A stretch of DNA of 8,119 nt from assembly GCA_002428205.1 (NCBI GenBank), contig DIUH01000440.1, positions 2,077 through 10,195 of the forward strand, read 5' to 3'. Shown here one piece after another: positions 5,149 through 8,119 of this stretch (positions within the stretch are counted from its first letter, which is position 1; each line of letters begins with the position of its first letter). The translations under genes were made by a program, and so were the position numbers. Source of the DNA: Planctomycetaceae bacterium UBA6163. Its GTDB lineage: Bacteria > Planctomycetota > Planctomycetia > Pirellulales > Pirellulaceae. Under the pieces are notes generated by a model, which was given only the letters and a program-made list of their open reading frames with translations, had not been told where the DNA came from and searched no databases.

Positions 5149-6963
5149 GTGAGCTTTCCGTTGGCCAAAAAATCGAGATCCAGTTCGTCGGCTTCGTCCG
5201 CTAGGCAATCCAAGTCAGTCGCCCCTAAGCCAGGCTCGCCTTCGACTAACCCGCCCGCCGGCGCGCCCGCCGAAACGACCCGACCTGACTTTAACATAGC
5301 GTCTGAAGCGACAGGTGGCGCGGGCTTACCCGTTTCCGTAATGAAAGACGCGGTCGGCAGTCTTACATTGGCACGCATTATCTCCTTCGGTGTCCTGGTT
5401 TTAGCGATCGTCGTCATCGGCGTATTGTTCTTTCGGGTCATGGCCAGCTTCTTTGTCCCCTTGTTCCTAGCCGCCTTGCTCGTCGTGATTTTTCGACCGT
5501 TGTACCAAGCGATTCTAGATCGGGTCGACGGCCACACTCACGTGGCATCGATCCTGACAACCGTTTCGATTCTGTTGCTGGTGCTGTTTCCTGCCGGTGT
5601 GATCGCGTCGATCGCAGCGGCGCAAGGGGCCGATTTTTTTCGCCACATGAATTCCGGCGGCCTCTATCAATCGCTGGACCAGATCCGCAGTCGGCTATCG
5701 CTTGACTTGCCCAGGGCCGAACAGTTTCGCAAGCTCGATGCCGTGATCTCGCTACTGGCGGATCCCGATTCGCCGGAAGCGACGAGTGACCGATTAGACG
5801 AAGCGGAGGAAATCGCGATCTACTTGACCGACGTGTTGGGCGGCGCTCGAAAGGTCGCATCAGCGACGGGAAATGCAGAACCGGGGCAAGCTGCAACCGA
5901 GGATACGGATCAACCGATCGACAGCCAGCTTGATCAGGCGGGTGAACCGGGCACCAGCGATGTTTCTGAGCCGGCCTTAACGACTATCCAAAACCCACAA
6001 ACAGTGGCTTTCCTGGAATCGTTACGAATTTTGCGAGAATTGGCCGGGCAGATTGCGACCGAACGCGACCAGCGAGATCCGATTGAGCGGCAATCGGTTC
6101 GCGAACAGTACCAACAACAGTATTGGGTCGTGCGATCGGCCCAGCGTGATTGGATGCGATCGCTGATCGGTGATTCAGTTAACTCGCAACTGAAACTATT
6201 AGCCAACCCGAGCGACACGGAATTGAAGTCTTTTTTCGCCGGAGCGCAGCAATACCTTCAGCCACGTGTACTACCGCTAACCCAAATGGCCGGCCGATTC
6301 TTATTCCAGCTTTTCATCGACTTTGGCATCTTGATCATCACACTCTATTTTTTCTTTGCTGACGGCCCCAGCATGATTCGCACGCTGATGCGTTTGAGCC
6401 CGTTGGATGACGAGTATGAAGAGCGACTGCTGAGACAATTCGATAGCACCAGCCGTGCCGTGGTGCTGGCCACCGTGTTAAGTGCGCTGGCTCAAGGCGT
6501 GCTCGCTACCGCAGCATTCTGGGTGCTAGGCATGCCATCGCTGGTGCTGCTGTTCCTCGCCACAACCTTCATGGCATTCATCCCGTTTTTGGGGCCTGCC
6601 GCCGTCTGGGCTCCGGTAGCAATTTATCTAGGCATGTTCGAAGGGCGATGGCCCGAAGCGATCGGGTTGACCATCTTTGGCGTGACTGTCGTCGCCATGG
6701 TCGACAACGTCGTCCGCATGTTTGTCCTGCAAGGCAATTCACAACTTCATCCGCTGCTGGCCCTATTGAGCGTGCTAGGCGGTTTGCAAGTTTTCGGTCC
6801 GATCGGAATTTTGGTCGGTCCGATGGTCGTCGTATTCTTACAAACGTTGCTGGAAATATTAAATCATGAATTGAGCGGCAAAGCGAAGTTAGAAAACGGT
6901 GACAATGCTGGTGCCAGCGGCAACGACCAAAACCTCAACTCGGCGACAGCGGCCACGGGATAA
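5149..6963 (+). CDS. AI-2E/PerM-family transporter with long soluble insertion
   Basis: Multi-pass membrane protein of 604 residues, much longer than the usual roughly 350 for this family (PF01594). A Ser/Pro/Ala-rich cytoplasmic tail (1-60) precedes TM segments near 73-96, 98-117 and 133-157. A soluble region of some 220 residues follows (158-377). The C-terminal core carries TMs near 381-403, 436-460, 462-495, 503-520 and 536-571. Family hallmarks are FFFADG (401-406), ALAQGVLATAAFWVLGMPS (446-464), FIPFLGPAAVWAP (477-489), VDNVVRMFVLQG (518-529) and LGGLQVFGPIGILVGP (543-558). Members export diverse small molecules or ions; the substrate cannot be told, and a role in AI-2 export should not be assumed. 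The soluble region contains an acidic, low-complexity linker (about 205-280). GTG 5149 is the first start. TTG 5161 (giving MAKKSRSSSS) is a good alternative, as GAGTGAG lies just upstream. Confidence 0.88.
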   Translation: MSFPLAKKSRSSSSASSARQSKSVAPKPGSPSTNPPAGAPAETTRPDFNIASEATGGAGLPVSVMKDAVGSLTLARIISFGVLVLAIVVIGVLFFRVMASFFVPLFLAALLVVIFRPLYQAILDRVDGHTHVASILTTVSILLLVLFPAGVIASIAAAQGADFFRHMNSGGLYQSLDQIRSRLSLDLPRAEQFRKLDAVISLLADPDSPEATSDRLDEAEEIAIYLTDVLGGARKVASATGNAEPGQAATEDTDQPIDSQLDQAGEPGTSDVSEPALTTIQNPQTVAFLESLRILRELAGQIATERDQRDPIERQSVREQYQQQYWVVRSAQRDWMRSLIGDSVNSQLKLLANPSDTELKSFFAGAQQYLQPRVLPLTQMAGRFLFQLFIDFGILIITLYFFFADGPSMIRTLMRLSPLDDEYEERLLRQFDSTSRAVVLATVLSALAQGVLATAAFWVLGMPSLVLLFLATTFMAFIPFLGPAAVWAPVAIYLGMFEGRWPEAIGLTIFGVTVVAMVDNVVRMFVLQGNSQLHPLLALLSVLGGLQVFGPIGILVGPMVVVFLQTLLEILNHELSGKAKLENGDNAGASGNDQNLNSATAATG

Positions 6964-6994
6964 ACCTCAGGCGTTCTGCGACCTTCCACAATCA

Positions 6995-8119
6995 CTAATC
7001 TTGCATCGGAAGATTTAAGTCGATTCGTTTTCCGTCGCGAAACACCACGGCAAGAACCCGATCACCAGGCCGCTTCTGCTGGACGCCCAATCGCAACACG
7101 TCTGATTCACGAATCAGATCATTGCGACCATCCACCGAAACCAAAATGTCATCCTTTTTGAAACCGGCATTTTTCGCTGCCGCGTGAGCTCCGTATTGTC
7201 CGACGTTCTTGACACGCAGTGCCATCTCGCCGCTTCCCACCCCGGCTCGAGTTCGCTCTTGGGCGGTTGCGGGCTCTAATGACAATCCGCCGGTAGCCAT
7301 TCGCCGCAGGCCCCACGTGCTCACCCGCCAATCGATATCGCCGGCGGCACGCCAATCGGCGGGCAATTCCAATGACAATTTCACAATCGAACCGCCACGA
7401 CGCAATTCAACCGCCACATTGCCACCACGATTGTTGACCGAATTCAAAACCCATTGGACATCCGCGATCGACAGCAGCGGTTGATTGTTCATGCGAATCA
7501 AATCATCCCCGACAACAAATCCTGCAGTCGCGGCTAGCGAGCCTGTGCCGACTTCCAGCACGGTCGCGCGTTGTTCCGGATCGAGAACCAAACCGATCGA
7601 CTTAGGATGCGGATACGGAAACAGCAACTCGTCGGGAATCGGCTCGCCACGACTGCGATAAAAATCTCGTTCCGCATCACCAATCTGATGGCAATGAATA
7701 CAGCTTTGTACAATGTTGCCAGTATCGTTTAACTTTGAAGTGTATTTATCTCTTAATAATGGATAACGTTCCGGGGCAGCGAACCGTGGCTGGCCGCCGC
7801 GCTTTCCTGCCAATGCCTCCTTGTCGCGCGGATACGCTGCATGCAACGCAAGTGCCCCTCGCAACGCCTGGGCCAAGCCCGGCAATGAAACATCGCCAAC
7901 CCATTCATTTCGATGCGACCGAGTGCCGAACCGGCCATAAATGGTTCCATCGACGTTCATTATGAATGCGGCGAACGATTGATCGGTATCGAATTGAAAT
8001 GTGGACAGATCCAAACCATTGGTCGACACAATTCGCACACAAACGAATTGATCCAACAACGGGCGAATGATCGGATCTTGGTCAACCAGATTGTCATCCA
8101 ATTTCACGCATTCTTCGCA
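6995..8119 (-). CDS. Thioredoxin-like / CxxCH / double-PDZ protein, 5'-partial
   Basis: The frame is open to the window's edge, so the N-terminus is missing; 374 codons plus the stop are present. The first four residues in view, Cys-Glu-Glu-Cys (8108-8119), form a CxxC followed by VKLDDNLV, as in thioredoxin-fold redox proteins. Counting from the GTG codon at 8107, a thioredoxin-like region runs to about 85 (FVCVRI, then FIMNVDGTIYGRFGTRS). CIHCH at 136-140 (bases 7688-7702) is a CxxCH, the covalent haem c attachment motif. Two PDZ-like regions follow: about 172-250 (TAGFVVGDDLIRMNNQPLLS) and 294-368 (AGFKKDDILVSVDGR). A conserved-looking WRVSTWGLRRMATGG lies between them. I recall this arrangement as a planctomycete family annotated as PDZ or thioredoxin proteins; function is unestablished. 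A periplasmic or cell-surface redox or scaffold role is inferred. Haem binding is possible but unproven. It converges on the AI-2E-family gene with 31 bases between stops. Confidence 0.85.
   Translation of the reverse strand, partial: CEECVKLDDNLVDQDPIIRPLLDQFVCVRIVSTNGLDLSTFQFDTDQSFAAFIMNVDGTIYGRFGTRSHRNEWVGDVSLPGLAQALRGALALHAAYPRDKEALAGKRGGQPRFAAPERYPLLRDKYTSKLNDTGNIVQSCIHCHQIGDAERDFYRSRGEPIPDELLFPYPHPKSIGLVLDPEQRATVLEVGTGSLAATAGFVVGDDLIRMNNQPLLSIADVQWVLNSVNNRGGNVAVELRRGGSIVKLSLELPADWRAAGDIDWRVSTWGLRRMATGGLSLEPATAQERTRAGVGSGEMALRVKNVGQYGAHAAAKNAGFKKDDILVSVDGRNDLIRESDVLRLGVQQKRPGDRVLAVVFRDGKRIDLNLPMQD

Noticed and set aside
5127..5537. 136-codon minus-strand frame opposite the AI-2E-family gene
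   Set aside because: Antisense shadow: Lys/Arg/Thr-rich, no domain, and it overlaps the well-supported transporter gene.
6968..6984. Hairpin between the convergent stops of the last two genes
   Set aside because: Only five pairs with a bulge and no U run on either strand; too weak to call a terminator.

Overview
The window looks like chromosomal DNA from a planctomycete, most likely the Pirellulaceae (Rhodopirellula-like). This rests on recognising three protein types from memory: a secreted protein with a Met/Gly tract behind an 'ETFAAVPAQAQ' segment, a thioredoxin-like protein with a CxxCH motif and two PDZ-like regions, and a secreted multi-DUF11 protein. Frequent non-ATG starts and weak Shine-Dalgarno sequences also fit. 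No database search was possible, so the taxonomy is an inference.

Layout: (1) 1-669 (+), the C-terminal part of a CLC transporter cut by the left edge; its GGEVTP motif points to the fluoride/proton antiporter (CLC-F) clade. (2) 703-740, a strong hairpin with A6 and T6 flanks, able to terminate both convergent genes. (3) 772-2664 (-), a 630-residue exported protein with four DUF11-like modules and Q/S/A-rich inserts. (4) 2665-3322, a 658-base gap with no convincing gene. It holds a perfect 11-bp hairpin in the leader of the DUF11 gene, an imperfect 16-bp inverted repeat enclosing further hairpins (2879-3007, a candidate structured RNA or small palindromic element), more foldable sequence, and a sigma70-like promoter with a leader hairpin ahead of the next gene. 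(5) 3323-4060 (+), the small secreted Met/Gly-tract protein. (6) 4045-5115 (-), a flippase-like (lysylphosphatidylglycerol synthase TM-domain) membrane protein whose 3' end overlaps the previous gene by 16 bases. (7) 5149-6963 (+), an AI-2E/PerM-family transporter with an unusually long soluble insertion. (8) 6995-8119 (-), the thioredoxin-like/CxxCH/PDZ protein, with its N-terminus beyond the right edge.

Gene orientation alternates (+,-,+,-,+,-), so no operon is visible; each gene is probably a separate transcription unit. The common theme is the cell envelope: three multi-pass membrane proteins, two exported proteins and one probably exported protein. I found no defence system, CRISPR array, tRNA, rRNA, transposase or prophage gene. 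The most interesting material is the unexplained structured gap at 2.7-3.3 kb, the Met/Gly protein and the two proteins with unusual architecture at the right end.
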